Below, piece after piece: positions 14,305-22,851 of a stretch of DNA of 53,050 nt. The stretch comes from an uncultured Oscillospiraceae bacterium (GTDB taxonomy: Bacteria > Bacillota > Clostridia > Oscillospirales > Oscillospiraceae), in the NCBI GenBank assembly GCA_948766235.1, contig CAQCFX010000006.1, forward strand, positions 1-53,050, read 5' to 3'. The notes beneath the pieces are model-generated. The model did no database searches and was not told where the DNA came from. It saw nothing but the letters and a program-made list of their open reading frames with translations. Each line of letters starts with the position of its first letter. Position 1 is the first letter of the stretch. The translations under genes were made by a program, and so were the position numbers.

Positions 14305-16587
14305 TCATGTCAGGGCGTGAGAATCACTCCCCACAAACCGCGAATCGGCGAAAATCACCCCTCCCGGCCCGTCTCCCGCAGCAGCCGGGGTGCGCAGGGC
14401 GGAGTAGCGCCGGGCCTGCCGGTCGTTGGCCGTCATCTGAGCCAGCAGCTCGCCGCTGCCCACCATAATAAACAGCTCGCGGGCCCTTGTGATGGCGGTA
14501 TACAGCACCCCCCTGGCCAACAGGGAGGGCGGCACGTCGCTCAGCGCCAGAATCACCGCCCGGTACTCGCTGCCCTGGGCCTTGTGGACGGTGACGGCGT
14601 AGGCCGGCTCCAGCTCTCCCAGCAGCTCCGGCGGGTAGGACACCAGCCGTCCGTCAAAGGACACGGTGATTCCCCCCACGTTCACCTCCAAAATGGTGCC
14701 GATGTCGCCGTTGAACACCCCCAGGTCCTTCTCCCCCGTATTCGGGTCCTCCCAGAACAGGTCGTAGTTGTTCTTCACCTGCATCACCCGGTCCCCCTCC
14801 CGGAAGATGAAGGGGCCGAAGGCCCGCTCCCCCTTCCCCTCCTGGGCGGGGTTCAGCGCCTCCTGGATGGCCCGGTTCAGCACGGCGGTGCCCGCTCCCC
14901 GCTTTCGAGTGGGACTGAGCACCTGAATCTGCTCGGGCGGAATGCCCATATTCTGGGGCAGCCGGGTTTTGCAAAGCTCCACAATGGTGTCCACCGTGCG
15001 CCCGGCGTCCCGACGGCTCAGGCAGAAGAAGTCCTTGCTGGTGTTTTTCAGCTCCGGCGCCGTCCCACGGTTCACCCCATGGGCATTCATGACGATGGCG
15101 CTCTCCCGGGCCTGACGGAAAATCTCCGTCAGGGACACCGCCGGCACCACCCCGGAGCGGATGAGGTGGTCCAGCACGTTCCCCGGCCCCACCGAGGGCA
15201 GCTGGTCCGGGTCCCCCACCAGCACCAGGCGGCAGTCCCCCCGCAGGGCCGCCAGCAGCGCCGCCATGAGGGACACGTCCACCATGGACGTCTCGTCCAC
15301 AATCACCGCGTCCACCTCCAGGGGGTCGTCCTGGTTCTTGGTGAAGGCCAGCTGGCCGGTGAAGGGGTCCAGCTTGGTCTCCAGCAGCCGGTGGATGGTG
15401 ACGGCCTGGGCCCCGCAGGTCTCCCCCATGCGCTTGGCGGCGCGGCCGGTGGGGGCGGTCAGGGCCGTCTCCAGCCCCAGCATCTCAAACAGGGCCAGCA
15501 CCCCCCGCAGAGAGGTGGTCTTGCCCGTCCCCGGCCCGCCGGTGAGCAGCATCACCTGCCGGGATGCCGCCAGCTCCACCGCCGTGCGCTGCTGCCGGGC
15601 GTAAGTAATCCCCTGCTCCCGCTGGATGGCGTCGATGAGCTTCCCCAAGCCCTTGGGGGGCGCGATTTCCGTGCGGCACATCTCGCCCAGGCGCATGGCC
15701 ACATAGCACTCCGCGCCGTACAGCCCTGCGGGATAGCAGGCGCTCACCCCGGCAATCTCCTCCTTCACCACCTCGCCCCGCTCAATAAGGGCGCTGAGCC
15801 CTTCGCTCAAACACTCCCCCTCCACCCCAATCAGGGCGGCGGTGGCGGAGAGCAGCTTGTGCTCCGGCAGAAAGACGTGGCCGTTGTCCGCGTTGTGGTC
15901 CAGCTCGAAGATAAGGGCGGACTCAATGCGCTGGGGGTCGTCCCCCGCCACCCCCAGCTCGATGGCCAGCGCGTCCACCTGGGCGAAGGGGATTTCCAGC
16001 GAGCGGTCGGCCAGCAGATAGGGATTGTCCCGTATCACCTCCACCGCGTAGTCCCCAAAGCGGTTATACAGCGGCATAGCCGCGCTCAGGGGCAGCCTGT
16101 GCTCGGAGAGAAACTCCGCCAGCCTGCGCATCCCCATCTGCTGGCGGAAGGACTCCCCAATCGCCCGCGCCCGCTTGGGGGAAACCCCCCGGATTTCGGC
16201 CAGCCGCTCCGGCTCGTTCTCAATGACGGCCAGGGCCTTCTCCCCGAAGCGGTCCACAATCTGCCGGGCCAGTCCCATGCGCACCCCCTTCACCGCCCCG
16301 GAGGCCAGGTATTCCAGCACCGCCTTCTCCCCCACGGGCATTCGCCGGGTGACCACCTCCGCCTTGAACTGCTCGCCGTAGCTGGGGTGGCGGCCCCAGG
16401 CGCCCTCCAACTCCAGGCTCTCCCCAGGGGCCGCGCCGGGCATACAGCCCACCGCTGTAATCTCCCCCCGGTCCCCGCAGTCCAGCTTGAGCACCGTGTA
16501 CCCGTTCTCCTCGTTGCGAAACAGCACGGCGCTCACCGTGCCCTCCACCTGATTGTGTCCCATCAACGCGCCCACATCCTCCGGCAT
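14305..16587 (-). CDS. recD2: RecD2 (RecD-like) DNA helicase
   Basis: A 760-residue superfamily 1B 5'-3' helicase found in bacteria without RecBC, taking part in repair and replication-conflict resolution. An N-terminal OB-like and helix-hairpin-helix region (about 10-330) is typical of RecD2. Walker A GGPGTGKTT is at 350-358, Walker B VDETSMVD at 430-437, and the C-terminal UvrD-like motif YAVTVHKAQGSEY near 660. The start at 16587 is set by GGAGGT 7 bases upstream; a TTG six codons earlier is less likely. It has its own promoter at 16621-16649 and no close neighbour on the same strand except XRE after a 28-base gap. Confidence 0.95.
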   Translation of the reverse strand: MPEDVGALMGHNQVEGTVSAVLFRNEENGYTVLKLDCGDRGEITAVGCMPGAAPGESLELEGAWGRHPSYGEQFKAEVVTRRMPVGEKAVLEYLASGAVKGVRMGLARQIVDRFGEKALAVIENEPERLAEIRGVSPKRARAIGESFRQQMGMRRLAEFLSEHRLPLSAAMPLYNRFGDYAVEVIRDNPYLLADRSLEIPFAQVDALAIELGVAGDDPQRIESALIFELDHNADNGHVFLPEHKLLSATAALIGVEGECLSEGLSALIERGEVVKEEIAGVSACYPAGLYGAECYVAMRLGEMCRTEIAPPKGLGKLIDAIQREQGITYARQQRTAVELAASRQVMLLTGGPGTGKTTSLRGVLALFEMLGLETALTAPTGRAAKRMGETCGAQAVTIHRLLETKLDPFTGQLAFTKNQDDPLEVDAVIVDETSMVDVSLMAALLAALRGDCRLVLVGDPDQLPSVGPGNVLDHLIRSGVVPAVSLTEIFRQARESAIVMNAHGVNRGTAPELKNTSKDFFCLSRRDAGRTVDTIVELCKTRLPQNMGIPPEQIQVLSPTRKRGAGTAVLNRAIQEALNPAQEGKGERAFGPFIFREGDRVMQVKNNYDLFWEDPNTGEKDLGVFNGDIGTILEVNVGGITVSFDGRLVSYPPELLGELEPAYAVTVHKAQGSEYRAVILALSDVPPSLLARGVLYTAITRARELFIMVGSGELLAQMTANDRQARRYSALRTPAAAGDGPGGVIFADSRFVGSDSHALT

Positions 16588-16620
16588 GGCCGCACCTCCG
16601 TCCAAACAAACGTTTTAAAT

Positions 16621-16649
16621 ATTATATCAGTATTCCAGCCGCTTTTCAA
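16621..16649 (-). promoter_or_regulatory. Promoter of recD2
   Basis: Minus-strand TTGAAA (16644-16649) and TATAAT (16621-16626) are separated by 17 bases, 35-60 bases before the start codon. Confidence 0.7.
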
Positions 16650-16670
16650 CTGTTATTTCCCGCCGCGCAA

Positions 16671-16697
16671 AAGGGGCCGGACGTCTCCGTCCGGCCC
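16671..16697 (-). terminator. Terminator of the rex-SLH operon
   Basis: GGGCCGGACG-GAGA-CGTCCGGCCC is a perfect 10-bp stem with a 4-base loop, then CTTTTG on the minus strand. Confidence 0.85.
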
Positions 16698-16706
16698 AAG
16701 CCAAGG

Positions 16707-17795
16707 CTATGCCTGCTGATCCATCCAGTTCTGGAAGCGGTGGAGCATGGCGGCCACCTGCGCCCGGGTGGCGCTGTCACCGGGCAGCAGCGCGCCGTCG
16801 CTGCCGTTGAGGATGCCCGCGCCCACGGCCCAGCCCATGGCGTCCCGCGCCCAGGCGGCCACAGAGGCGTGGTCCCAAAATACGCTCAGCTCTCCAGCCG
16901 TGTCCACCGTCCGCCCGGCTTTCACCGCGTAATTGTAAAGCATCACGGCAATCTGCTGCCGGGTCACGTTCAGTCCGGGGGCAAAGCTGCCGTCCCCCAT
17001 GCCGGACACCACTCCAACGCCCGCCGCCCAGATGGTCCCTTGGGTGTACCACTGTCCGTCGGGAATATCGGTGAACACGGGAGCATAGCCCACCTCCGGC
17101 TCCCCCGCCAGGCGGTGGAGCACCGTGGTCATCATGCCGCGCTGCATCGGGTTGCCGGGCCCGAAGGTGTCCTCGCTCAGTCCCTGGAACAGCCCCTTCT
17201 CCACCACATAGCGCACATCGCTGTAGTACCACTGGGTGCTGGGCACGTCGGTAAAGCTCAGCGGCACAATCACCGTGTCCGCGGTGCCGTTGGCCCACTG
17301 GCCCTCTATCATCCACTGGGCGGACTGGGAGGATATCACCACCTGGGCGGTCTCCCCGGCCAGATAGCGGTGCCCGGCGGTCAGCCCGCCGCCCACGCTC
17401 ACCTCCGCCCCAACGGTGGCGTCCACCAGCACGCCGCCGCTCACCGCCGCCGTCCCGGAATTCCACACCAGCCCGGAGCCCACCGCCAGGGTAATCTGAT
17501 GGCCGTAGCCCCCCGTCCCCGCCACCGGGGTGTGGGACGACAACCAAGCCGCGGCGGAGCCGTCTGCGCCCCCGCTGCCGGAGGGCTGGCCGGCCTTGGC
17601 CAGGGCCGCGTCGTAAATGGGCTGGCAGGCCCGCTCCACCGCCTGGGTGATGGTGGTTTTCAAGCCGGTGAGATATGTACCGTTCAAGTAGCTCAGGGAG
17701 ATCAGCGTGTCCCCCTGAACCCCCGCCCATGCCATGGTCGCGCAGCTCAGCGCCGCCGCCAGGGCTAAGGCCGCGCTTAATAATCTTTTTTTCAT
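16707..17795 (-). CDS. SLH-domain secreted protein (362 aa)
   Basis: A signal peptide (to about residue 24, ending TMAWA) is followed by a beta-rich Gly/Ser-rich domain of no known family (about 25-185), and three SLH repeats at the C terminus (about 187-245, 247-300 and 302-360, with FTDVP..WYYSDVRYVVEKG, FTDIPDGQWYTQG and the looser FWDHASVAAWARDAMGWAV). They would hold the protein on the cell wall. The start at 17795 has AGGAG 6 bases upstream and overlaps the rex stop codon as ATGA, so it is translationally coupled to rex. The frame continues upstream into rex, but that part is a shadow. Confidence 0.9.
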   Translation of the reverse strand: MKKRLLSAALALAAALSCATMAWAGVQGDTLISLSYLNGTYLTGLKTTITQAVERACQPIYDAALAKAGQPSGSGGADGSAAAWLSSHTPVAGTGGYGHQITLAVGSGLVWNSGTAAVSGGVLVDATVGAEVSVGGGLTAGHRYLAGETAQVVISSQSAQWMIEGQWANGTADTVIVPLSFTDVPSTQWYYSDVRYVVEKGLFQGLSEDTFGPGNPMQRGMMTTVLHRLAGEPEVGYAPVFTDIPDGQWYTQGTIWAAGVGVVSGMGDGSFAPGLNVTRQQIAVMLYNYAVKAGRTVDTAGELSVFWDHASVAAWARDAMGWAVGAGILNGSDGALLPGDSATRAQVAAMLHRFQNWMDQQA

Positions 17796-18430
17796 ACAGG
17801 CTCCTCTGAAATCATGTAGCTCAGGGTGAGCAGGCTGTCGGCGAAGTGGACGTTTTCCACCCGCACGCCGGGAAGCTCCTGGGCGGGCAGCTCCACATTG
17901 GTGAAGTTCCAGATTCCCGTCACGCCGCTCTGGCACAGCCGCCGGGCGGACTCCACCGCCACCCGGGCGGGCACCGTGAGCACCCCCACGCTGGCGGGGT
18001 TTTCCCGCAGAAATTCCTCCAGCGCGTCCATATGCAGAATGGGCACGCCCCCCAGCTTGGTGCCCACCAAGCTGGGGCTCACGTCAAAGGCCGCCACCAG
18101 ACGAAAGCCGTTGGCGGAAAAGGGAAAGTTTTCAATGAGGGCGCGGCCCAGATTGCCCGCGCCCAGCAGCAGCAGCGTATGGTCCCGGTTCATGCCCAGA
18201 ATCTCCGCCACCTCGCTGCGCAGCCGCTGCACGTTATATCCGTAGCCCTGCTGGCCAAACCCGCCGAAGCAGGACAGGTCCTGCCGGATTTGGGAGGCGG
18301 TCAGCCCCATGGATTTGGCCAGCGCGCTGGAGGAAATGCGCACCGTCCCACCTCGGTACAAATCGTCTAAATGGCGGTAATACCGCGGCAGACGCCGGAT
18401 TACCGCAGAGGATATTTTTTCTTTTCTCAT
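17792..18430 (-). CDS. rex: Redox-sensing transcriptional repressor Rex
   Basis: A 212-residue NADH-responsive repressor. The N-terminal winged helix (1-80) includes SSSALAKSMGLTASQIRQDLSCFGGFGQQGYGYNV, which is diagnostic of Rex. The Rossmann domain carries GAGNLG at 90-95 and binds NADH/NAD+. Rex usually represses fermentation and hydrogenase genes, and a hydrogenase lies 17 kb away in this window. It is the first gene of a two-gene operon with an SLH protein. The promoter at 18524-18552 is strong. I found no clear Rex box upstream. Confidence 0.96.
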   Translation of the reverse strand: MRKEKISSAVIRRLPRYYRHLDDLYRGGTVRISSSALAKSMGLTASQIRQDLSCFGGFGQQGYGYNVQRLRSEVAEILGMNRDHTLLLLGAGNLGRALIENFPFSANGFRLVAAFDVSPSLVGTKLGGVPILHMDALEEFLRENPASVGVLTVPARVAVESARRLCQSGVTGIWNFTNVELPAQELPGVRVENVHFADSLLTLSYMISEEPV

Positions 18431-18523
18431 GCTTCCATCGCCTTTGCTGGTCTGACTCCCGCCGGTATGGCCCCAGCACAGAGGTCAAACGCACCGGACC
18501 GATTCAGCTTTATTCCTTCGATT

Positions 18524-18552
18524 ATTCTACATGACCTTCCACCGCTTGTCAA
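18524..18552 (-). promoter_or_regulatory. Promoter of the rex-SLH operon
   Basis: Minus-strand TTGACA (18547-18552) and TAGAAT (18524-18529) are 17 bases apart, giving a leader of about 85 bases. Confidence 0.7.
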
Positions 18553-18589
18553 TTTATTTCCCGGAAAAATATCATTTTTTGACAAAATG

Positions 18590-18619
18590 AGAGCCTCCTG
18601 GCAATGGAGAGGCCCTCAT
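18590..18619 (-). terminator. Probable terminator of tepA
   Basis: GAGGGCCTC and GAGGCTCTC pair with one G-U wobble, followed by ATTTTG on the minus strand. The U tract is short. Confidence 0.5.
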
Positions 18620-18625
18620 TCCCCG

Positions 18626-19336
18626 TCACGCCTCCCCCTTCTTTTCCTCCCGCATTCGCCGGTGAAGGCACTCCAGCGCGTCGGACAGGCCGCCCAAATG
18701 GTCAATCAGCCCCATCTTCACCGCCTCCTCGCCGTAGATCACGCTGCCCACGTCGGCGGCCATCTCCCCGGTGTTGAGCATGAGGTGCTCGAAATCCTCC
18801 CGGCTGATGCGGCTGTTGCGGGTGACGAAGGCGCAGATGCGGTCCTGAATGCGCTCGAAGTAGTGGAAGGTCTGGCTCACCCCGATCACCAGCCCATTCA
18901 GCCGTACCGGGTGGATGGTCATGGCCCCGGAGGGGACGATGAAGGACTCCTTGGCCGCCACCGCCAGGGGCACGCCGATGGAGTGCCCGCCCCCTAAAAC
19001 CAGGGACACCGTGGGCTTGCGCATCCCGGAAATCATCTCCGCGATGGCCAGCCCCGCCTCGATGTCGCCCCCCATGGTGTTGAGCAGGATAAGCAGCCCA
19101 TCCACCTCATCGCTCTCCTCCACCGCGGTGAGCAGGGGCAGCACGTGCTCATACTTGGTGGTCTTGGCCCCCGAGGCCGCCTCCTGGTGGCCCTCAATCT
19201 GGCCCACGATGGTGAGCGTGTGAATCGTGCCGTCCTGCGTCTTTACGGTGCTGGACCCCATGTCCACAATCTGCTGCTGAAAGCTGGAACGCTCCTCGCC
19301 GCCGTCGTTTTCCGCCGGCTTGGTCTCCTCTGTCAT
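18626..19336 (-). CDS. tepA: ClpP-family serine protease, TepA type
   Basis: A 236-residue cytoplasmic protein of the ClpP/crotonase fold, in the TepA (translocation-enhancing, YmfB) family of Firmicutes. The nucleophile is in GGGHSIGVP (Ser119) and the catalytic His in TIHPVR (His142). LTIVGQIEGH and NTMGGDIEAGLAIAEMI are the family's conserved strands. Length matches the family. Its ATG lies only 3 bases after a strong terminator stem, and its only good ribosome binding site (AAAGGGGG) is the 3' arm of that stem, which is unusual. Physiological role is poorly known in the family. Confidence 0.92.
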   Translation of the reverse strand: MTEETKPAENDGGEERSSFQQQIVDMGSSTVKTQDGTIHTLTIVGQIEGHQEAASGAKTTKYEHVLPLLTAVEESDEVDGLLILLNTMGGDIEAGLAIAEMISGMRKPTVSLVLGGGHSIGVPLAVAAKESFIVPSGAMTIHPVRLNGLVIGVSQTFHYFERIQDRICAFVTRNSRISREDFEHLMLNTGEMAADVGSVIYGEEAVKMGLIDHLGGLSDALECLHRRMREEKKGEA

Positions 19337-19339
19337 AAG

Positions 19340-19383
19340 AAAAACCCCCTTTTGCGGTAGCTTTGCCGCAAAAGGGGGTTTTT
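19340..19383 (-). terminator. Terminator of the ddl-to-GNAT operon, overlapping the tepA ribosome binding site
   Basis: AACCCCCTTTTGCGG and CCGCAAAAGGGGGTT form a 15-bp perfect stem with a loop of about eight bases, then TTTTT on the minus strand. It also has A/T runs on the other side. The tepA ATG follows 3 bases later. Confidence 0.88.
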
Positions 19384-19388
19384 ATCCG

Positions 19389-19826
19389 TCACAGCTGGTC
19401 CAGCACCATGATATTCTCGTCTCCGTCCGGCTCTCCCATGGGGCGGAACCCCAGCTTTTCGTACAGCGTCCGGGCGGATTTGTTGCCCGTGATATAGCAC
19501 AAAACCACCTTGGGATAACGCCCATCCGTACGCATCTCGTCCAGGGCCAGCCGGGCGGCCTGCCCGCCCAGGCCCCGGCCCTGATAGCGCTGGTCAATCA
19601 GCAGCTGGCTGAACACGTACCGCTCCTGTTCGGGGTAGTCATACCACATCAGCATCCCCACCGGGGTGTCGCCGTCCAGAATCAGCCTGGCCTGGCTGCG
19701 CTGCTCCCGGTAGGCGTAGGCCCGGGCCAGAATCCGGTTAGGGTCGGATACAAAATGCCGCTGGTCCTCCCGGACGCAGAGCTCCTCCCGCCAGTTGTCC
19801 GGCCCGATGGGAGTGAGGCGGACCAC
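19389..19826 (-). CDS. GNAT-family N-acetyltransferase
   Basis: A 145-residue acetyltransferase. The acetyl-CoA-binding motif A is QLLIDQRYQGRGLGGQAA, followed by a C-terminal NKSARTLYEKLGF helix-strand typical of SpeG/PaiA-like polyamine acetyltransferases. The N-terminal WYDYPEQERYVFSQL region also fits that group. The substrate is unproved. The start is a GTG 2 bases after the M18 peptidase stop, in a run of tightly packed genes. It is the last gene of the ddl operon. Confidence 0.9.
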   Translation of the reverse strand: MVRLTPIGPDNWREELCVREDQRHFVSDPNRILARAYAYREQRSQARLILDGDTPVGMLMWYDYPEQERYVFSQLLIDQRYQGRGLGGQAARLALDEMRTDGRYPKVVLCYITGNKSARTLYEKLGFRPMGEPDGDENIMVLDQL

Positions 19827-19828
19827 GC

Positions 19829-21232
19829 TCAGCCCTCGTACACCGCCTTGCAGGCGGCGTAGGTCATATAGCAGTCCAGCTTGGACACGGTCTCAAAGGG
19901 GGCGTGCATACTCAAAACGGGCACGCCGGCGTCCAGCGTGTCGATGTTGCGGTTGGCCATGTAGCAGGCCACCGTGCCGCCGCCGCCCTTATCGGTGGCG
20001 CCCAGCTCGGCCATCTGCCACAAAATGCCCCGGTCGTCCAGCAGGCGGCGGACATAGGCCACCACCTCCGCGCCCGCGTCGGACGCGCCGCCCTTGCCCC
20101 GGGAGCCGGTGTACTTGCACAGGCCCACGCCATGGTTGACCCGGGCGGAGTTATTCTTCTCGTATACCTCGGTGAAATTGGGGTCAAAGGCCGCCGTCAC
20201 GTCGGTGGACAGGCAGAAGGACTTCTCCAAGCACACCCGCAGGGGCACCTTCTGGCTGGCGCACAGGTCGCCCACGAAGGTCTCAAAGAAGGCGGACTGC
20301 ATTCCGCTCACGCCCTCGGAGCCGATCTCCTCCTTGTCCGCCAGCACGCACACCGCCGTGCGCACCGGCACCCCCTCCAGGTCCAGCAGGGCCTTGAGCC
20401 CCGCATAGCCGCACACCCGGTCGTCGTGGCCGTAGGCGCCAATCAGGGAGCGGTCAAAGCCGATGTCCACCGCGTTGAAGGCGGGGATGGCCTCAATCTC
20501 AGCGGAGATGAAGTCGGTCTCCCGGATGCCGTAGTGGTCGTACAGCATTTTCATCACGGCCAGCTTCACCCGGTCCTTGCCGTCGTCGCCCTTCAGGGGG
20601 CGGCTGCCCACCAGGACGTTCAGGTTCTCGGCGGGAATGGCCTCGCCCAGGGGCTTTTTGGACTGCTCCGCCCCCAGGTGGGGCAGCAGGTCGTCAATGG
20701 TGAACAGCGGGTCGCCGGGGTGGGAGCCCACGGACACCTGGACGATAGAGCCGTCCTTCATACACACCACGCCCCGCAGCTCCAGGGGAATGGTCACCCA
20801 CTGGTACTTGCGGATGCCGCCGTAGTAGTGGGTCTTGAAAAAGGCCAGCTCGCTGTCCTCATACAGCGGGGAGGGCTTCAAATCCAGCCGGGGGCTGTCG
20901 ATGTGGGAGGCGGTGATGGACACGCCCTGGTCCATGGGCGCGGAACCGATAATCGCCAGATTCATGGCCCGGCCCCGGTTCACCCGGTACACCTTGGCGC
21001 CCGGCTGAAGCTCCATGCCCCGCTCAAAGGGGACGAAGCCCGCCGCCTCGGCCAGCTCCACCGCGTAGTCCACGCAGTCCCGCTCCGTCTTGCCCTTGTC
21101 CAGGAAGGTTTTATACCCTTCGCAGTAGTCAAAGACGGCCTTTTCCGTGGCCTCGTCCACCAGGTCCCAGCCGTTTTTCTTTTGGTTCAGCAGCGCCTCC
21201 CGCAGCTGCTGGCCCGCAGTCTTTTCTTCCAT
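19829..21232 (-). CDS. M18-family aminopeptidase
   Basis: A 467-residue zinc aminopeptidase that removes N-terminal residues (acidic or neutral in the family) from peptides in the cytoplasm. The metal ligands can be seen in order: ITASHIDSPRLDLKP (His, Asp), an Asp in AYGHDDRVCGYAG, Glu-Glu in DKEEIGSEG, and the last His in VLSMHAPFETVSK. The start at 21232 has AAGGAGG about 9 bases upstream and lies one base after the coaE stop. An in-frame extension upstream is a shadow of coaE. It belongs to the ddl operon. Confidence 0.94.
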   Translation of the reverse strand: MEEKTAGQQLREALLNQKKNGWDLVDEATEKAVFDYCEGYKTFLDKGKTERDCVDYAVELAEAAGFVPFERGMELQPGAKVYRVNRGRAMNLAIIGSAPMDQGVSITASHIDSPRLDLKPSPLYEDSELAFFKTHYYGGIRKYQWVTIPLELRGVVCMKDGSIVQVSVGSHPGDPLFTIDDLLPHLGAEQSKKPLGEAIPAENLNVLVGSRPLKGDDGKDRVKLAVMKMLYDHYGIRETDFISAEIEAIPAFNAVDIGFDRSLIGAYGHDDRVCGYAGLKALLDLEGVPVRTAVCVLADKEEIGSEGVSGMQSAFFETFVGDLCASQKVPLRVCLEKSFCLSTDVTAAFDPNFTEVYEKNNSARVNHGVGLCKYTGSRGKGGASDAGAEVVAYVRRLLDDRGILWQMAELGATDKGGGGTVACYMANRNIDTLDAGVPVLSMHAPFETVSKLDCYMTYAACKAVYEG

Positions 21233-21233
21233 G

Positions 21234-21839
21234 TCATATATCCTCCTTGCAAAGAATTTGTGTGAACAGCGCCCGCGCCTGGTCCTCCAGCGCCGCTTTG
21301 TCCCCGTCGTTGCGCAGGGTGTGGGTACAGCGCGCCTCAAACCAGGCCGACGGCTTCTGGGATGCAATCCGCGCCCGGGCGTACTCCTCCCCGATGCCCT
21401 CCCGCTCCATAATCCGGCCCATCCGGGCCTCCTCAGAGGCGGTGACGGCAATGGTCACATCGCACAGCGCCCCCGCCCCGCTCTCCATCAGGGCGATGGC
21501 GTCCAGGGCGATGGCGGGGCGGCCCTCAGCCCGGGCTTGGGCAATCAGGCGCTTGAGCTGGGCCACAATGTGCCGGTGGGTGACGGCGTTCAAATCCTCC
21601 AGCGCCTGAGCGTCCCTGAATACAATAGCACCAAGCTCCTTTCGGCGCAAGTCCCCATTTTCCTCAAAAATTTCCGCCCCAAAGCGGCGTTTCAGCTCAT
21701 TCTGCATGGGGGCGCTGGTGCGCAGCAGCTCATGGTACACCTTGTCGCAGTCCGCCACCGCCCCGCCCATGGCCCGTAGCACATTTAAAACGGTGGTTTT
21801 GCCCGCTCCCGTGGGGCCGGTGATGCCGATGACCACCAT
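21234..21839 (-). CDS. coaE: Dephospho-CoA kinase
   Basis: A 201-residue kinase that adds the 3'-phosphate in the last step of CoA synthesis. The P-loop is GPTGAGKT at 8-15, and the DCDKVYHELL segment follows, as in CoaE. The lid region has EEARMGRIMEREGIGEEYARARI. It is tightly packed between the DUF4180 gene (3-base gap) and the M18 peptidase. Confidence 0.93.
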   Translation of the reverse strand: MVVIGITGPTGAGKTTVLNVLRAMGGAVADCDKVYHELLRTSAPMQNELKRRFGAEIFEENGDLRRKELGAIVFRDAQALEDLNAVTHRHIVAQLKRLIAQARAEGRPAIALDAIALMESGAGALCDVTIAVTASEEARMGRIMEREGIGEEYARARIASQKPSAWFEARCTHTLRNDGDKAALEDQARALFTQILCKEDI

Positions 21840-21842
21840 GGC

Positions 21843-22196
21843 CTATCCCCGCTCCAGCCAGAGCAGCGCGGATTCCTCGTCGGGCTGAAAGCCAATCTGA
21901 CGGCCCTCGTTGCTCTCCCGGATGAAATCCTGGAGTGGTTTACTGGTGTAAGCCGAAAAATCCCCCACAATGACCAGCTTCATCTGGTAGTTGACGAATT
22001 TTTGCAGCACCTCCCCCGCCAGCCCGGTGGACAGGCGGAAGAAGTCCTCGCTCAGCTGCTCCTTGCGCAGCACCATGGCGGAGCAGCCCGTCTCATAGCG
22101 CACCGAGGCCAGCAGGTCCATGGCGGACGGGCCGCCGGTGATCAGCACCCCCGGCTCCCGCACAATGGCGGTCTGATGCTTCACCTCTATCTTCAT
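21843..22196 (-). CDS. DUF4180 protein
   Basis: A 117-residue protein that matches my memory of the DUF4180 family by its pattern: LITGGPSAMDLLASVRYETGC at the front, ALRKEQLSEDFF-like sequence in the middle, and KLVIVGDFSAYTSKPLQDFIRESN toward the end. It has no signal or membrane helix and its function is unknown. An ATG at 22196 is chosen; a TTG at 22229 overlaps the tsaC stop but has no site. AAAGGA lies 13 bases before the ATG, which is a little far. In the ddl operon. Confidence 0.8.
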   Translation of the reverse strand: MKIEVKHQTAIVREPGVLITGGPSAMDLLASVRYETGCSAMVLRKEQLSEDFFRLSTGLAGEVLQKFVNYQMKLVIVGDFSAYTSKPLQDFIRESNEGRQIGFQPDEESALLWLERG

Positions 22197-22215
22197 TTTG
22201 CTCGTTTCAATCCTT

Positions 22216-22851
22216 TCAAGTGTTGTCAAGTTTTTCCCCGCCTAAAACAGCCCCAATCTCCTCCCGGCTCAGCCCGCCCTGGCGGAGAATCCGATAGGGG
22301 CTGACGGTGAGGTCGAGAATGGTGGACTCCACCCCCACCGTGCAGGGCCCGCCGTCCAGCACGGCGTCAATTCTTCCGCCCAGCTGCTCCAGCACGGCCT
22401 GCGCCGACTTGGGGCTGGGCTGCCCCGACAGGTTGGCGGAGGGGCAGGCCAGCGGCCGCCCCAGCGCCTTGATAACCGCCAGGGTGGCCGGGTGGTCGGG
22501 GCAGCGCACCCCCTGGGTGTCCCCCCCGGCGGCGACGATGGGGGGCAGCGCCCCGTTCCCCCGTAAAATCATGGTCAGCGGCCCCGGCCAGAAGGCCTCC
22601 GCCAGCCGGTAGGCGTCCGCCGGGATGTCCCGGCACACCGTCTCCACCATGGCCATGCCGTCCACCAGCACGGACAGGGGCTTGGTCTCTGGCCGGCCCT
22701 TTGCGTCGTAATTGGCCTGGACGGCTTGTTCCTGGGTGGCGTCGGCGGCCAGGCCGTATACCGTCTCGGTGGGCAGAGCCGCAAGGCGGCCTTCCCGCAG
22801 CAGCCGCGCCGCCTGAGCGGCGTCACCGCTGGTCAGATATTGGGTGTTCAT
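22216..22851 (-). CDS. tsaC: Threonylcarbamoyl-AMP synthase (Sua5/YrdC/YwlC family)
   Basis: A 211-residue enzyme that makes threonylcarbamoyl-AMP, the donor for the t6A37 modification of ANN-decoding tRNAs. Family motifs are ALPTETVYGLAADA, KGRPETKPLSVLV (slightly different from the usual K-x-R-P-x-x-K-P-L), and RCPDHP plus PSANLSGQPSP. It lacks the extra Sua5 C-terminal domain, so it is the short YrdC-like form. AGGGGAAG precedes the ATG. It overlaps the small membrane gene upstream by 29 bases. Confidence 0.95.
   Translation of the reverse strand: MNTQYLTSGDAAQAARLLREGRLAALPTETVYGLAADATQEQAVQANYDAKGRPETKPLSVLVDGMAMVETVCRDIPADAYRLAEAFWPGPLTMILRGNGALPPIVAAGGDTQGVRCPDHPATLAVIKALGRPLACPSANLSGQPSPKSAQAVLEQLGGRIDAVLDGGPCTVGVESTILDLTVSPYRILRQGGLSREEIGAVLGGEKLDNT

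Noticed and set aside
14317..16719. 800-codon plus-strand frame opposite recD2
   Set aside because: Antisense shadow of recD2; Pro/His/Gln-rich and without a ribosome binding site.
18546..18585. TTGTCAA ... TTGACAA inverted repeat as a Rex box upstream of rex
   Set aside because: The halves are 26 bases apart, whereas Rex boxes have a few bases between halves, and one half is simply the -35 of the rex promoter.
18590..18619. Strong rho-independent terminator after tepA
   Set aside because: Kept only as a moderate call: the U tract is short and broken, so a strong claim is not supported.
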